NCBI RefSeq assembly: GCF_002338065.1
Contig: NZ_DDHJ01000010.1
Span: forward strand, 151,005 to 215,004
Reading direction: 5' to 3'
Source: Pseudomonas sp. UBA1879
Lineage (GTDB): Bacteria; Pseudomonadota; Gammaproteobacteria; Pseudomonadales; Pseudomonadaceae
Length of the DNA: 64,000 nt
This document shows positions 35,090 through 44,261 of this stretch, one piece after another. Under the pieces are notes generated by a model, which was given only the letters and a program-made list of their open reading frames with translations, was not told where the DNA came from and ran no database searches. Each line of letters begins with the position of its first letter. The stretch's first letter is position 1. The translations under genes were made by a program, and so were the position numbers.

Positions 35090-37000
35090 TCAGCGGATCG
35101 CGACACCCAGACTGGAATTGGTGTGCAGCAGCTTGAAGTGCTGACCGTTCTGCATGTTCTTCACGTAGTACCACTTGGCGCCGAGGAAATTCACCGCGTA
35201 GGTCGAGGACCAGAAATTCTGGGTACCCATCGGCCAGCGCTTGCCATAGGCGTTGTAGATTTCGATCAGCTCATTGATGTTCGGAATGCGCCCACCTACT
35301 GCGGCGGCGGCATTCATCATCTGCGTCAGATTGCCCGAACCCACGCCCACACACTGGATCACGCCCGTGACCGATACGGTGTAGCTGCGGCTTTCACCCG
35401 CGGCGTCCGTCACGCTGATCGTTGCATTGCCGTTGCCGCGGACCGATGTCAGCCCGTCTTCAGCGACATGGGCGATTTTCGGATCGCTGGACGTGTAGGT
35501 ATAAGGAGGGCGACCTCCGCTGGCGACGCGCTGCACCGTCGTGCCCGTAGGGAACGACGGCAGCACGTCCGGGTTGCCAGGGATCAGGTACACCTTGCCT
35601 GGCAGTGCCACGGGCGAGGTGTCGAACAACAGGCCTTCACGCACACTCAGCTCCAGCTTCTGAGACTCCGATTCCGTGCCGTCGCGGCTGACCAGATACG
35701 ACACCGCCGCGCTTTCACCTTCAGACGCGTCGATGAACGACTTCGGAATGCCGAACTTCAGATGACTGTTATCGCCCACCGTCTGCGGCTCGCCTTCGAA
35801 CGTGGTCTTGCCGACCCAGCGCACCTTCACCACATCCGCCGCCGCCATGCCGCGATACGTCGCACGGGCAATGGCTTCGTCCCCCGTGATCAAAGACGGG
35901 CGGAGCACGCCGTCTGCACCGACCGTGTCCAGCGTCGGCGCCGGTAAGTCCAGCGCTGCACTGAGAATCTTCAGCGAGACTTTCTCTGACGCCTGCACCA
36001 CACCGCTGCGCCGCGTGACACTGTACGACACCACCACCGTCTGCCCGTCGTTGACCGTTACCAGGGCGCTGGCGATGACCAGTGAAACCTCCTGCCCCGC
36101 CTGCTCGGCGGTGACCACATGCTCTTTGAGATCGCTCCCCTTCGGCCCCTCCCAGCGCACCGCAATCTTCTCGCCTTCACGCAGAGACGCCGAAGCGGCG
36201 ATCACCACCGTCGCGCCGTTGCTGGCGTTCGCCGGGTCGAGGATGTTGTCGGTGGCTTCTTTAATGGAAGGGAGGGGGAGCGGCGTCGTGACCGACAACT
36301 GCAGGCTGATCGACACGGCTTCGGACTTCATCGACACATTACCCGCCAGGTCCGTCACCGTGTAATACACCGGCGAACTCACACCATCAGCGTGCTCCAG
36401 CAGCTCGCGGGTGAAATTCACCGTCACGCTGTTCAAGCCCATGTCATTGCCATCGACCGTGACCAACGGCCCTTCCAGCTCACCCCAATACGTCTGCACC
36501 ACATCGCCAAGGGCCATGCCGTTGTAACTGGCGATGCGACCGGGGAGCACGTTATTCATCGCTTCCAACTCGTCGGAGGTGAGCGTGTCCTGGACTTCGC
36601 TGGGGAAGAGGATAGGGCCGAGGTCCGGTGCGCCGGGGGCGGTTTTGTCGATGCGCATGGTGATGCTGTCGGAGAACGCTTCGGCGCCGGTGATTGGACT
36701 AGATACGCGATACGAAACCGCGTGCTCACCTTCTGTCAGCAGGTCAACGGGCACTTCGACAGTAAGCAAGTCGCCCGGTTTTTCAGACTCGAGAATCTGC
36801 TTTTCATCAGAAACACGCTCGCCGTTGAGGACAAGTTGATAAGTGTATTTAGGCTCCGCTGCTGGCCATACTGGAAAATTGACCACAATAGGCGATGTCA
36901 AATGTTCAATCGGGATTAATCCGCCTTCCAAGGCCACCGGAATGACAGGCAAGTCCAGCGGGATAGGCTCCCGCGGTGTCGGATTGTTTTCAGTGTTCAT
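35090..37000 (-). CDS. Multi-module Ig-like protein with C-terminal lectin-like domain
   Basis: A 636-residue protein. Residues 1-230 are the two-module core shared with the 222-residue paralogues: REPIPLDLPVIPVALEGGL, RIDKTAPGAPDLGP, GMALGDVVQTYWG and VTDLAGNVSMKS. Further Ig-like modules follow (about 240-450), then a Big_2-type module (SVTDAAGESRSYTVSVTG). The C-terminal 90 residues (GGRIPNINELIEIYNAYGK, NFWSSTYA, YYVKNMQNG) resemble the C-type-lectin-like or DUF1566-type domain at the tip of adhesins. No signal peptide or membrane anchor is visible. AAGGATAA precedes the ATG. It lies 68 bases after the 622-residue paralogue, so both form an operon. Confidence 0.8.
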   Translation of the reverse strand: MNTENNPTPREPIPLDLPVIPVALEGGLIPIEHLTSPIVVNFPVWPAAEPKYTYQLVLNGERVSDEKQILESEKPGDLLTVEVPVDLLTEGEHAVSYRVSSPITGAEAFSDSITMRIDKTAPGAPDLGPILFPSEVQDTLTSDELEAMNNVLPGRIASYNGMALGDVVQTYWGELEGPLVTVDGNDMGLNSVTVNFTRELLEHADGVSSPVYYTVTDLAGNVSMKSEAVSISLQLSVTTPLPLPSIKEATDNILDPANASNGATVVIAASASLREGEKIAVRWEGPKGSDLKEHVVTAEQAGQEVSLVIASALVTVNDGQTVVVSYSVTRRSGVVQASEKVSLKILSAALDLPAPTLDTVGADGVLRPSLITGDEAIARATYRGMAAADVVKVRWVGKTTFEGEPQTVGDNSHLKFGIPKSFIDASEGESAAVSYLVSRDGTESESQKLELSVREGLLFDTSPVALPGKVYLIPGNPDVLPSFPTGTTVQRVASGGRPPYTYTSSDPKIAHVAEDGLTSVRGNGNATISVTDAAGESRSYTVSVTGVIQCVGVGSGNLTQMMNAAAAVGGRIPNINELIEIYNAYGKRWPMGTQNFWSSTYAVNFLGAKWYYVKNMQNGQHFKLLHTNSSLGVAIR

Positions 37001-37068
37001 TTATTATCCTTTTTGTTTTCATAGGAGGGCGGACTACTTGCATAACCCGCCAAGGTATTACATTTGAG

Positions 37069-38937
37069 TTATGGGCGCAGGCTGCAGAAGACCTCATTAG
37101 GTCCACGCATGTCTACCGGAATTCGCGATACTTTGGAGGTCACGGCACTTTGGTTACTACCGGGTGCTGGCTCTACGCGGACATAAGCTTCGCAGTGGCC
37201 AGTGCAGATGGAACGAAGGTTATTATAAGGGACTTCAAAGCTATAACCATTAATAACGTCCTCCTCGTAAAGTTCCCTCGTTGCAGTCACTGTTGCAGCA
37301 TCGATTGGGTTGCCACTCTCGTCGAAACCTTTGAAGGTAAAAAACAGCTTTTGATGTGGAGCCATATTTACAAAAGGTTTAATTAACCCCTTAGTGCCAT
37401 TTGGTGCGACGGGCAGAGCCAGATAACCAGTAGGCGTAAGCACAAACTCAGGACCGTCAATGCCGCTTTCCCCACCAGGTAGCTCTTCTTTAGACCTGAC
37501 AGTTACGTGCTGTATTGGAGAAGATGTTGAATTGGGATTGCCCTGTCGGCTCACCGTGTAATGAACAGGGATTTCGGCACCGGTGCCTTGTGCTTTCATA
37601 ATGGAATTAGCGATGGGGATGATAAGATCTTGTTTTGCAGCAAGGTCTAATTCGCTGATTTGATGCCACAGTTGACGTTCTTGATCACCCCAAAACAGGT
37701 TCAACGAATCGTTGAGTCTGAAGTCATCACTCCATGCCACAATGGCGTTGCTGTTCAGCTCATAGTCATCTTCATCGATGAAGTTATCCGCCTTATTCGG
37801 GTTCTCAACACTAGTCCCTTGAATAGTCGGAGCGAGCGTGGGTTCTGAGACAGGTAATGTAACGTAGACATCCACCGCGACAGGCAGAGAGCTGCCGTTC
37901 AGCTGATTTTGACGTGTCACCGTATAGCTGACCGCAACCTCTCCCACCGGTTGGGCAACGATTGTCTCGTAGGGCACGCGCAACGAAAGCACGATAGCCT
38001 CATTTTCGCTTCCTGCTGGCAACTCAACCGGATACATCGGACGATCGGTGCCCCAATACAAGGTGATGTGGTCAAAAGCGGCAGCACCCGGATAGCGTGG
38101 AATATCCACTTGAATGCCTGAACGAGCCTCGATGTACTCGATCTGATCACCCACGGTGGGATCGATGATCGGCGCCGGGTAATCTTCGGGAATTTCTTCC
38201 AGCAGAAGGGTAATTTCCGTGGGCAATGAATATTCCGAAACGTTGCCGGCTCGATCAGTCACATTGTATTTGACCAGCTTTGGTCCATCAGCAATGGTTT
38301 TGAGGAACTCACGAGAGAAATCGAAAATAACTTTGTTCAAGCCCATATCTGTTTCGTCAACCACAGCGGTTGGGCCGACAACATCACCCCAGTAGGTGTG
38401 AATGACATCGTGCTTGGCCATACCTGTATAGCCCGCCACTTCAACGGGTAGCTTGTTGTTTAGACGCTCGAGCTCGGCGAGTGTCAGACCATTGGTGACT
38501 TCAACGGGAAATTGAATGGCTACGAGTCGTGGTTTTCCAGGTGCCGTTCTGTCAATCACGATACCCATAATGCCGGAATATGCGACTGCTCCGGTGATAT
38601 GGCTCTTCACTTCAAAAGAAAGTTCATGTCTTCCTTCAGTCTGTACTTCCACCGGGACTTCGAGTGTCAGCGGGTCACCTGGTTTTTCATTGTCCTGTAC
38701 TGCCTTGATAGGCCCCGTATTTTTGCCGTTCCACTGGAGTTGATAAAAATATCCAGGCTCCGCACCTTCCCATACTTTAAGATCAACGGTGATGGGAGTA
38801 TCCAATGCCGATACGGGGATCAGCCCAAAATTGTCCTCGTCGTGAAATGCGACCGCAATGTCCGGCGGAGCGATGGGAATAGGCTCTCTGTTGATTCCGT
38901 TATGCAGGATGGTAGGTATCTGTCTAGTGTTGCTCAT
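37069..38937 (-). CDS. Multi-module Ig-like protein, second large paralogue
   Basis: A 622-residue protein with the same N-terminal core (REPIPIAPPDIAVAFHDEDN, VIDRTAPGKPRLVAIQFP, GMAKHDVIHTYWGDVVGP, VTDRAGNVSEYSLP), then two or more related modules ending SYTVTRQNQ and HYTVSRQGN, and a C-terminal part unlike the lectin-like end of its neighbour. No signal peptide. Base composition is visibly less GC-rich than the flanking backbone, a sign of acquisition. It is the first gene of the minus-strand pair, divergent from the autotransporter. Confidence 0.8.
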   Translation of the reverse strand: MSNTRQIPTILHNGINREPIPIAPPDIAVAFHDEDNFGLIPVSALDTPITVDLKVWEGAEPGYFYQLQWNGKNTGPIKAVQDNEKPGDPLTLEVPVEVQTEGRHELSFEVKSHITGAVAYSGIMGIVIDRTAPGKPRLVAIQFPVEVTNGLTLAELERLNNKLPVEVAGYTGMAKHDVIHTYWGDVVGPTAVVDETDMGLNKVIFDFSREFLKTIADGPKLVKYNVTDRAGNVSEYSLPTEITLLLEEIPEDYPAPIIDPTVGDQIEYIEARSGIQVDIPRYPGAAAFDHITLYWGTDRPMYPVELPAGSENEAIVLSLRVPYETIVAQPVGEVAVSYTVTRQNQLNGSSLPVAVDVYVTLPVSEPTLAPTIQGTSVENPNKADNFIDEDDYELNSNAIVAWSDDFRLNDSLNLFWGDQERQLWHQISELDLAAKQDLIIPIANSIMKAQGTGAEIPVHYTVSRQGNPNSTSSPIQHVTVRSKEELPGGESGIDGPEFVLTPTGYLALPVAPNGTKGLIKPFVNMAPHQKLFFTFKGFDESGNPIDAATVTATRELYEEDVINGYSFEVPYNNLRSICTGHCEAYVRVEPAPGSNQSAVTSKVSRIPVDMRGPNEVFCSLRP

Positions 38938-39304
38938 GATTCAGTCCTTTGCATTGAAGTACGTTTATCCAATTGAACACAGCATTATTCGCTATTAGCA
39001 GTGCCAGAGATTCAGTGTCCCTGATCTGCAAATAACTTAAACGCATGATTATTCAGCGGTCAACGTCGTACCAATTCCTCGCTGTAGGAGTTTTTTGATC
39101 CGTGTAGGACGTTTGAATAAGGCCCGACGACAACCTCTGCAGAATTCTTTGACGAAAGCCTTAAAAAATGGGAGTTCAACCGATTTCAGAGTCGGAAAAT
39201 TCCCCGTCCATTTCGGAAACGTCCCACTCGAAAATTTTTTTAATTTCCTGAAGAAGACGCTATGTATTCCCAAACTTGAGCTCTCATTTATAGGAGGACT
39301 CAGG
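38938..39304. promoter_or_regulatory. Divergent promoter region of the Ig-like operon and the autotransporter
   Basis: A 367-bp, comparatively A+T-rich interval between two divergent starts. It holds two copies of a short word: GTAGGACGTTT at 39104-39114 (minus-strand AAACGTCCTAC, directed to the Ig-like gene) and AAACGTCCCAC at 39217-39227 (directed to the autotransporter). A third copy is at 44463-44473. Shared regulation is inferred, not shown. Confidence 0.45.
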
Positions 39305-41599
39305 GTGTCTATCGGAAATATGCCTTCAAACCGGTTCCAGCGAAGCGTGCTTGCGCTGGCAATCAGTATGTTTTCCCCATTGATATGGGCAAGCGAAAAG
39401 GAGGCTTTTTCACGTGAAGATGCCTCAGCTGACATGGGCACAGAGACGATTGACGTGAACGGTCAAATGCGTGAAGTGATAGTGGTGGATGGGGTACGCC
39501 TGACGTTGGATCATACCGCAACGCCTGCAAGCTACTCGGTGAAGAACTCCGGCGTTTTAGATCTTCAGAACGGAGCAGTCGTAGACTATGTCGATGTGAT
39601 AAACGCCGAACTGAGCATCGATGGCGGCACGGTTACTGAAGGCATTGGCCTGAAGGTGGGGTCAGCCCACATCCGGAATGCTCGTATCTCGAATCCAAAG
39701 ACGGCAGGTATGGTGCTACATGCGAATCAACACAACCCATCAGCTTCGTCAATTGCCAACGTTTGGAACAGTCGTGTCCAAGGTGTGGGCTTCGGCGTAC
39801 TTGTTTCGCCGAATGGAGAGCTTAATGTCGTGCAATCGACCATTGAAGGTGTGATGCCTGATGCACATGGGCAGCACGGGGGGATATCGCAGGCTGGCGG
39901 CACCGTCCGTCTGGCTGACGCCAGCCATGTGATCGGCGATGAGAATGGTGTCCGAATATTCAACGGTACAAAGGGCTTCTATACAGAAAAAAACGTACTC
40001 ACCGTTAACCATTCAACAGTCACGGCCCGTGCCGGATCAGCGATTGAAGTGATGGAAAGTCCTGAGCTCGGCAGAGACAAAACAACGGCTACCATTCTTA
40101 TCGCCAATCATTCCACCCTGGAAGCGGGCAATGGCCGTCTCATCAATGTGAAAGAAGAAAGCACCGCCAACGTAGAGGTCAACGACAGTGCCCTCACCGG
40201 AAACTTCGTCGCCGACGACACCAGCACGATGAACGTCGCACTGCGAAACCACGCTCGTCTGAATGGCAACATCGTAAACGGTAATGCCGTGATCATCGAT
40301 TCCAGCGGTCACTGGCAGCTCCCGGGAGACAATTCGATCAAGTCCTTGACCATCGACGGTGGCAGTGTCGGGTTTTCGGGGGATGGCTTTCATACACTCA
40401 CCCTCGGTCACTTGTCGGGTCGAGGCCGGTTTGACATGCGCATCGATCCCGCCAATGGGGCGAGCGACTTGTTGAATGTCAAAGGCCAGGCCAGCGGCAA
40501 TCACCTGCTCAACGTTCGCAATACCGGCGAAGAGGCGGTGCCGTCGGATTTCGAGGCATTGCGAGTGGTGCACACCGAAGGAGGGGACGCGCAGTTCCGG
40601 CTGCGAGGGGCACGTGCTGACATCGGTGCTTACTCCTACGCACTGGAACAACAAGGCAACGACTGGTTCATCATCGGTTCCGGCAAGACTATCAGTCCTT
40701 CGACGGAGAGCGTGTTGGCGCTGTTCAACGTCGGGCCGACGATCTGGAACAGTGAGTTGAGCACATTGCGTGGCCGTATGGGTGAAGTGCGCGGCCAGGA
40801 GCAGGGGGGCGGCTGGATTCGTACGTATGGCAGCCGTTTCAAAGCGTCGCTGGATACGGGGCTGAGCTATCAGCAGCGGCAACACGGGCTGTCGTTCGGT
40901 GCAGACGGGCCTGTGTCGGTCAGCGACGGGCAGTTGTTGGTGGGCCTGATGGGGGGCTATAGCCAGTCTGATCTGGACATGGGCCGAGGCACCTCGGGCG
41001 AGGTCGACAGCTACTATGTCGGTGCTTACGGCACGTGGCTGTCGGACGAGGGTTATTACCTCGACGGCGTGGTCAAGGTGAACAAATTCCACAATGCGTC
41101 GAAGGTGGCGATGAGCGATGGCGAGAAGGCCAAGGGCGATTACAGCAACTTGGCGGTCGGTGGGTCGGTGGAGTTCGGCAAACACATCAAGCTGTCCGAC
41201 GATTATTTCGTAGAGCCCTTCGCGCAGCTGTCGAGTGTGTGGATCGGCGGCGATAGCTACACACTGGATAATGGCCTGAAAGCCAAGACCCGTGAGACGC
41301 AATCGATTGTGGGCAAAGTGGGGGCCACGCTGGGCCGGCAGTTCACCCTCAAGGATGGCGGGGTGGTGCAACCTTACGTACGAGTCGCAGGTGCGCATGA
41401 GTTCTCCCGTAGCAATGATGTCAGCGTCAACGATCAGCGTTTCGACAATGATCTGTTCGGCTCCCGGGCCGAGCTGGGTGCCGGCGTGTCGGTGTCGCTG
41501 TCCAAACGTCTGCATGTGCATGCTGACTTCGATTACATGAAGGGCGAGCATGTCGAGCAGCCATGGGGGGCTAATCTGGGGCTGCGCCTGGCGTTCTGA
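39305..41599 (+). CDS. Type V autotransporter with beta-helical passenger
   Basis: A 764-residue classical autotransporter. A signal peptide follows the start (SVLALAISMFSPLIWA, cleavage near SEK). Residues about 40-440 are a repetitive passenger rich in valine, asparagine and glycine turns, probably a pertactin-like beta-helix. A pertactin-type junction lies near 450-490. The last 270 residues are a beta-barrel ending LGLRLAF, with the expected terminal phenylalanine. No protease triad or GDSL motif was seen, so it is adhesin-like. GTG 39305 is preferred because AGGAGG lies seven bases upstream; the open frame reaches back to 39095 without a ribosome site. Confidence 0.88.
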   Translation: MSIGNMPSNRFQRSVLALAISMFSPLIWASEKEAFSREDASADMGTETIDVNGQMREVIVVDGVRLTLDHTATPASYSVKNSGVLDLQNGAVVDYVDVINAELSIDGGTVTEGIGLKVGSAHIRNARISNPKTAGMVLHANQHNPSASSIANVWNSRVQGVGFGVLVSPNGELNVVQSTIEGVMPDAHGQHGGISQAGGTVRLADASHVIGDENGVRIFNGTKGFYTEKNVLTVNHSTVTARAGSAIEVMESPELGRDKTTATILIANHSTLEAGNGRLINVKEESTANVEVNDSALTGNFVADDTSTMNVALRNHARLNGNIVNGNAVIIDSSGHWQLPGDNSIKSLTIDGGSVGFSGDGFHTLTLGHLSGRGRFDMRIDPANGASDLLNVKGQASGNHLLNVRNTGEEAVPSDFEALRVVHTEGGDAQFRLRGARADIGAYSYALEQQGNDWFIIGSGKTISPSTESVLALFNVGPTIWNSELSTLRGRMGEVRGQEQGGGWIRTYGSRFKASLDTGLSYQQRQHGLSFGADGPVSVSDGQLLVGLMGGYSQSDLDMGRGTSGEVDSYYVGAYGTWLSDEGYYLDGVVKVNKFHNASKVAMSDGEKAKGDYSNLAVGGSVEFGKHIKLSDDYFVEPFAQLSSVWIGGDSYTLDNGLKAKTRETQSIVGKVGATLGRQFTLKDGGVVQPYVRVAGAHEFSRSNDVSVNDQRFDNDLFGSRAELGAGVSVSLSKRLHVHADFDYMKGEHVEQPWGANLGLRLAF

Positions 41600-41631
41600 T
41601 AATTGATGTTTTAGCGATCAAGACGCTGCCA

Positions 41632-41667
41632 AAGCCCCGACGGCATTGATGCCGCCGGGGCTTTTCT
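41632..41667 (+). terminator. Rho-independent terminator of the autotransporter gene
   Basis: AAGCCCCGACGGCATTGATG begins a GC-rich hairpin whose other arm is GCCGCCGGGGCTT, followed by TTCTT. It ends 64 bases before the convergent gene. Confidence 0.8.
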
Positions 41668-41730
41668 TCGTTACTCGAACTGACAGGCCGACATCCGGCG
41701 GGTGCCGATCACCGTTATGCCCGATTGTTT

Positions 41731-42390
41731 TTACACGTCCAGTCTGCCCCGTCGGGTCGGACGGCCATATGAACTCCCGGGCGCGTTTTTCCCATCGTCG
41801 CGCACGTTGATCGTGAGGGTTTCCGACACACCAATCAGACGCTTGCGCCGGACCACTTCGTAGTGAATGTCGATCAGGCCGGTCCGGTCGTTCGGTACCC
41901 CTTCAGCGGCAACGAACATAATCACCCGCGGTCCTTTGCGGTCTTCACAACGAGGGACGGCGGTGTAGAACATGCTTCTGCCCCAACGCACCTTGAGCTG
42001 ATCGTCAGCCCAGATCTTTGAACAGCGAGGAATAGCGAGGCACACGCCTCGGGCGAGTTGCTCCGTCGAGACCTCGCCGTGCTGGCTTCCGCTCAATGTC
42101 GGTGCAGGCAGGGTAGGGGCTGTTTTTCTCGCTTCTTCATTGACCTCCCAAGAAAAACCCAATACGTGTTCAAGGTGCTCACTGTAGAACGCGACGATAT
42201 CCTTCGACGTGGCGCCAGGCGGTTGAATGGCGCGTAAGTCTTCGTAGTGCGGTATCGAATCCAGATTGAAACTCGATTGATCAAAGCGTTCGTCAGCATT
42301 CGCCATTTGATCTTCTGCGGACATCTCTTTTTTGTTTGGGGCGTTGTCGGGCGTAGGGTTGGACGATGGAACGTCCATATCGTCTTCCAT
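41731..42390 (-). CDS. Hypothetical protein, likely short relative of the Ig-like family
   Basis: A 219-residue protein without signal peptide. The first 100 residues are acidic and low in structure (MEDDMDVPSSNPTPDNAPNK). The second half resembles one module of the neighbours: LKVRWGRSMFYTAVP compares with VKVRWVGKTTF of the 636-residue protein, and IDIHYEVVRRKRLIGVSETL with their VSYLVSRDG-type strands. Similarity is weak and judged by eye. GAGGAG precedes ATG 42390; the frame to 42432 is less likely. It is convergent with the autotransporter. Confidence 0.6.
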   Translation of the reverse strand: MEDDMDVPSSNPTPDNAPNKKEMSAEDQMANADERFDQSSFNLDSIPHYEDLRAIQPPGATSKDIVAFYSEHLEHVLGFSWEVNEEARKTAPTLPAPTLSGSQHGEVSTEQLARGVCLAIPRCSKIWADDQLKVRWGRSMFYTAVPRCEDRKGPRVIMFVAAEGVPNDRTGLIDIHYEVVRRKRLIGVSETLTINVRDDGKNAPGSSYGRPTRRGRLDV

Positions 42391-42815
42391 TGAAACTCCT
42401 CGGATTAAATGGAAATTGAGCATGTAAAACAACTAAGCGATAGGGATAACGCGGTGGGGCATAATGTCCCGGCGGCATATGTTCAAGTTGTAAAGCCTTG
42501 ATGTCAATTAAGCGAGCTGTAGAGGTTTGACGGTAGGGGTTGGGTCATTTGTACGGGTTGAAACCCTATCGGATTTATGCGTTCCCGGATGTTTTGCTGA
42601 TTTTGTCCACTGTGTAAGTACATATATATTGCATGCCGCTGCATGGGATGTGCTTGCCCACTTCCACGAGTCCTTGATGGCTGTAGGCAAACAGGAAATA
42701 AGCGCTGAAAAAATATTTCCTAATCTTTGAATTTTCCGTAATGGCGGGCAATCCTCCACGCAAATGCATGGCGGATTGCCGCTCAATGACTCAAATGCAT
42801 ATCGAAAATATGCTG
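42391..42815. other. 425-bp A+T-rich gap with terminator-like hairpin
   Basis: No supported gene; two 60-70-codon frames on opposite strands have no start signals. A hairpin at 42744-42782 pairs GGCAATCC with GGATTGCC and lies 34 bases after the end of the minus-strand 222-residue gene, so it may terminate that transcript. The remainder is presumably the promoter of the 219-residue gene. Confidence 0.5.
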
Positions 42816-43484
42816 TTACGAAGTTAGTGAAATCGTCATGGGCAGGGATCTCATGGACTCATTCCCTGCGCGGTCGACCACGACGTAGTCAATCGCCACG
42901 GTGTCGGCGCCCAGGCTCAAAAGGAAATCCTGTTGGAAGACGATTTCAATCGGGCGAACAGTGAGTTCGTCAGGCTGCACGATGTGCATCGGGCCAGGAA
43001 CGCCGTTGCACAGCGTCTGGACGACGTCGCCCGTGTCCATGCCCGAGTACCCGGGCAGGATGGCTGTGGCGTTACCGTCCACCGAGCCCTCGGCGAAGAA
43101 CAGCGGGGCGAGAACAGGGGCGCCGGGAGGGGTTCGGTCGACGATCAGAGGGATCGAGGGTGAGAACACTTCGTCCCCGGTGAGCGGATTACAGATTCGG
43201 TACTCAAGGGCATGTAAACCCTCGTTCACCAAGTGTGTTTCAGACAGATGAAGGGTAATGGTATCGCCGACTTTGTCGCCGTCCGTAAGGACGCGTTCAT
43301 CGGTCACAGGGACACCATCCAAGTCCAGTCGTACAGTGTAGCCAGTTATGGCGCCAGCCCAGACTTTCACCTGTACGGCAATGGGCGCATTCAAGTCGGC
43401 GGTTTTCAACAGTCCATCTTCATACGCTGCTGGCACTACAGCAGGCGGGAGCGGGATCGGTTCTCTGACATTCATGTCGTTCAT
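42816..43484 (-). CDS. Two-module Ig-like protein, short paralogue 1
   Basis: A 222-residue protein that is the minimal form of the family: REPIPLPPAVVPAAYEDGLL, a first Ig-like module to about 120 (LEYRICNPLTGDE, VDRTPPGAPVLAP), and a second module (GYSGMDTGDVVQTLCNGVPG, then DYVVVDRAGNESMRSLP). The VDRTPPGAP and DRAGNES words are typical of bacterial Ig-like/cadherin-like repeats in adhesins. No signal peptide, anchor or cysteine cage is seen. GGAGA precedes the ATG. It is a tandem duplicate of the next gene upstream, separated by 108 bases. Confidence 0.82.
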   Translation of the reverse strand: MNDMNVREPIPLPPAVVPAAYEDGLLKTADLNAPIAVQVKVWAGAITGYTVRLDLDGVPVTDERVLTDGDKVGDTITLHLSETHLVNEGLHALEYRICNPLTGDEVFSPSIPLIVDRTPPGAPVLAPLFFAEGSVDGNATAILPGYSGMDTGDVVQTLCNGVPGPMHIVQPDELTVRPIEIVFQQDFLLSLGADTVAIDYVVVDRAGNESMRSLPMTISLTS

Positions 43485-43592
43485 GGCATTTCTCCATAAG
43501 GCACAGTCGTCCGCGTTCTCTTGCGGAACGTGTGTCTGTTTGATCGGGTGATCGTGTTGATTTTTGTCCGGCCGTGGATTCGCCGGAGGGTG

Positions 43593-44261
43593 TTACGAGA
43601 CCAGCGCGAGCGTCTTGGGCAACGATCGGATCGATTCATTGCCGGCTCGGTCGGTCACTGTGTAATCGATGTTCACGTAGTCAGCCCCCAGGCTTTGCAG
43701 GAAGGCTTTTTCGAAGACGATTTCGATAGGCCGCAGGGTGAGTTCGTCGGCCTGCACGGTGTGGGTGGGGCCGGCGACTCCGTTGCACAGGGTGCGAATG
43801 AGGTCGCCCGTTTCGATGCCGGCGTAGCCGGGGATGAAGGCGAGGGTGTTGCTATTGAGTTCGCGTTCGGCGAAGAGCACGGGACCGAGGAGTGCACCGC
43901 CCGGTGGGGTGCGGTCTACCTTAAGCGCGACTTCGGGCGAGAAGTCTTCCAGGTCTGCGAAGGGGCTGTAAATACGGTACTGAAGGTTGTATGTGCCGTC
44001 ATGCAGTAGCAGGCTCTCGGCTAGATGCAATGTGAGCATATTGCCAGGCTTGTCATCGTCGGTAATGACGCGTTCGTTCGTAACGGGCTCGTTATCCAGA
44101 TGCAATCTCACGGTATATCCCGTCTCGGCAGCAGGCCACACTTCAACTTCTACGGCAATGGGAGCATCCAAGTCAGCTACCTTTAACAACCCATCTTCAA
44201 AAGCAACGGGTACAACGGCAGGCGGAAGTGGAATCGGCGCTTTGACATTCATGTCATTCAT
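43593..44261 (-). CDS. Two-module Ig-like protein, short paralogue 2
   Basis: A 222-residue protein, identical in length and clearly homologous end to end with its neighbour: KAPIPLPPAVVPVAFEDGLL against REPIPLPPAVVPAAYEDGLL, the same VDRTPPG word, GIETGDLIRTLCNGVAGP, and TVTDRAGNESIRSLPKTL. AAGGAGG is an excellent ribosome site for ATG 44261; the frame to 44384 is not used. It is the first gene of the minus-strand run. Its upstream region includes the third AAACGTCCTAC copy, about 200 bases away. Confidence 0.82.
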   Translation of the reverse strand: MNDMNVKAPIPLPPAVVPVAFEDGLLKVADLDAPIAVEVEVWPAAETGYTVRLHLDNEPVTNERVITDDDKPGNMLTLHLAESLLLHDGTYNLQYRIYSPFADLEDFSPEVALKVDRTPPGGALLGPVLFAERELNSNTLAFIPGYAGIETGDLIRTLCNGVAGPTHTVQADELTLRPIEIVFEKAFLQSLGADYVNIDYTVTDRAGNESIRSLPKTLALVS

